This document shows positions 14,670-15,410 of a DNA stretch of 15,410 nucleotides, in pieces (the first letter of the stretch is position 1; each line of letters opens with the position of its first letter). A program made the position numbers and the translations under genes. The notes below the pieces were generated by a model. It saw nothing but the letters and a program-made list of their open reading frames with translations. It did no database searches and was not told where the DNA came from. The DNA is from Alcanivorax sp. UBA4485 (GTDB taxonomy: Bacteria > Pseudomonadota > Gammaproteobacteria > Pseudomonadales > Alcanivoracaceae), in NCBI GenBank assembly GCA_002389055.1, contig DGNT01000065.1, forward strand, positions 1 through 15,410, given 5' to 3'.

Positions 14670-14700
14670 AAGCCCCGCCGTCTCCCGGCGGGGCTTTTTT
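14670..14700 (+). terminator. Intrinsic terminator of rpoH
   Basis: AGCCCCGCCG (14671-14680), a 5-nt loop, CGGCGGGGCT (14686-14695) form a perfect 10-bp stem that runs straight into TTTTTT. This is a strong rho-independent terminator 41 nt after the rpoH stop. Confidence 0.93.
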
Positions 14701-14747
14701 ATGGGCGGGGCGGGGTTGAGGACGCCCCCTTTTGGCTCCACATCTTT

Positions 14748-14753
14748 TATACT
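14748..14753 (+). promoter_or_regulatory. Possible -10 box for the DUF423-thiS-thiG unit
   Basis: TATACT matches the -10 consensus at five of six positions and lies 30 nt before the DUF423 start, after the rpoH terminator. No convincing -35 exists at normal spacing (TTGGCT is too close, TTGAGG too far). No TPP riboswitch elements are recognisable between 14701 and 14783. Confidence 0.35.
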
Positions 14754-14783
14754 GCCGCCCACACTCACTACACACTGCCGATT

Positions 14784-15152
14784 ATGAAACTGCTGCTGAT
14801 TCTGGGCGCGCTCAACGGCGCCCTGGCCGTGCTGCTCGGCGCGTTCGGCGCCCACGGGCTGAAGGCCCGGGTGGACGCGCCGATGCTGGAAATCTGGGGC
14901 ACCGCCAGCCAGTACCACTTCTACCATGCGCTGGCGTTGCTGCTCACCGGACTGCTGGCGAAGCAGTTCGGCGCGTCCGGGCTGGTCACCGCCGGCTGGA
15001 TTCTGTTCGCCGGCATGCTGGTGTTCAGCGGCAGTCTCTACGTGCTGGTGCTGAGCGGCCAGAAGTGGCTCGGCGCGGTGACCCCGCTGGGCGGCCTGGC
15101 ACTGATTATCGGCTGGCTGTGGCTGACCTGGTCCCTGGTGAAAGCGCTATGA
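14784..15152 (+). CDS. DUF423 family inner-membrane protein
   Basis: The 122-aa hydrophobic protein matches DUF423 (YgdD-like): the N-terminal helix LLLILGALNGALAVLLGAFGAHGLK (about 3-27) with the conserved GAFGAHGLK, then QYHFYHALALLLTGLL (about 43-58), followed by two further helices ending in GWLWLTWSLVKAL. Four membrane helices are likely; biochemical function is unknown. A reading from 14631 would pass through the rpoH terminator and is rejected; ATG at 14784-14786 matches the usual family start, though its ribosome binding site is weak. Its stop overlaps the thiS start by 4 nt (ATGA), so it is co-transcribed and probably coupled with thiamine thiazole genes. Confidence 0.9.
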   Translation: MKLLLILGALNGALAVLLGAFGAHGLKARVDAPMLEIWGTASQYHFYHALALLLTGLLAKQFGASGLVTAGWILFAGMLVFSGSLYVLVLSGQKWLGAVTPLGGLALIIGWLWLTWSLVKAL

Positions 15153-15358
15153 ATCTGATCGTTAACGGCGACCCATACACCTTCAACGGCTCCGCCGATA
15201 CCGTGACCGTGGCGGACCTGGTGGCGGAACTGGATCTCACCGGCCGGCGGCTGGCGGTGGAGGTGAACCGGGAGATCGTGCCAAAAAGCGAACACGGCAC
15301 CCACACCCTGCAGGAGGGCGACACCGTTGAAGTCGTCCATGCGATAGGAGGGGGGTGA
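15149..15358 (+). CDS. thiS: Sulfur carrier protein ThiS
   Basis: The 69-aa ubiquitin-fold protein ends in the diagnostic Gly-Gly (AIGGG at 65-69). ThiF-type enzymes adenylate this end, and it is converted to a thiocarboxylate that donates sulfur to the thiazole ring of thiamine, made with ThiG. The N-terminus MNLIVNGDPY and the stretch LAVEVNREIVPKSEHGTHTLQEGDTVEVVHAIGGG are typical ThiS; length is normal (about 65-70). The start overlaps the DUF423 stop as ATGA. Probable thiG begins 31 nt downstream. Confidence 0.95.
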   Translation: MNLIVNGDPYTFNGSADTVTVADLVAELDLTGRRLAVEVNREIVPKSEHGTHTLQEGDTVEVVHAIGGG

Positions 15359-15389
15359 ACCCGCCCCGAACCCCAACACGGAATCAATC

Positions 15390-15410
15390 ATGAGCGAAGA
15401 CCTACTCACC
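15390..15410 (+). CDS. thiG: Start of probable thiazole synthase ThiG (cut by window edge)
   Basis: ATG at 15390-15392 opens a frame MSEDLLT that runs off the window. Only seven codons are visible, so the call rests mainly on position: thiG directly follows thiS in most gammaproteobacteria with this locus, and thiazole synthases often begin with a short polar start followed by hydrophobic residues. The ribosome binding site is weak (CGGA about 8 nt upstream). Confidence 0.6.

Noticed and set aside
13796..14671. 291-aa minus-strand open frame antisense to rpoH
   Set aside because: The frame exists only because rpoH codons are GC-rich at third positions; no motif and no ribosome binding site of note.

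Overview
The window is about 15.4 kb of GC-rich, densely packed chromosomal DNA from a gammaproteobacterium. The core block (16S rRNA methyltransferase rsmD, two M16 peptidase-like genes, divergent ftsY-ftsE-ftsX, rpoH, then thiS-thiG) matches the gene order I know from Pseudomonas and relatives. Base composition and the accessory genes would fit a marine Alcanivorax-like bacterium, but that genus is an inference, not a database result.

Layout. Positions 1-160 hold no gene but contain a nested palindromic repeat. From 161 to 10601 all genes lie on the minus strand and form four likely transcription units. Read in transcription order they are: (i) an active M16 zinc protease, a lipoprotein M16 pseudo-peptidase and rsmD, joined by 1- and 4-nt overlaps and closed by a terminator at 7309-7331; (ii) a CaCA calcium/sodium antiporter, an AI-2E-family membrane protein and an unusual acidic lipoprotein; (iii) a patatin-like hydrolase with a TTG start; (iv) a small YrhK-domain membrane protein, a MATE exporter and a secreted M20D amidohydrolase. 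From 10750 on everything is on the plus strand: ftsY, ftsE and ftsX as one unit, rpoH with its own regulatory region and terminator, then a DUF423 membrane protein overlapping thiS, and the first seven codons of a probable thiG cut by the window edge.

How they work together. FtsY receives signal-recognition-particle cargo at the inner membrane. FtsE and FtsX form the division ABC-type complex that controls septal peptidoglycan hydrolysis. RpoH is the heat-shock sigma factor. ThiS and ThiG build the thiazole of thiamine. The two M16 proteins carry complementary halves of an M16B active site and probably form a heterodimer in the periplasm or at the outer membrane.

The most notable observation is a perfect CIRCE operator (TTAGCACTC, 9 nt, GAGTGCTAA) at 13705-13731, 34 nt upstream of the rpoH start codon. 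It implies that the repressor HrcA controls transcription of the heat-shock sigma factor, which would join two heat-shock circuits that are separate in E. coli. A second perfect inverted repeat, also with a 9-nt centre, lies 14 nt upstream of it. I found no phage genes, insertion-sequence transposase, CRISPR array, tRNA or rRNA.
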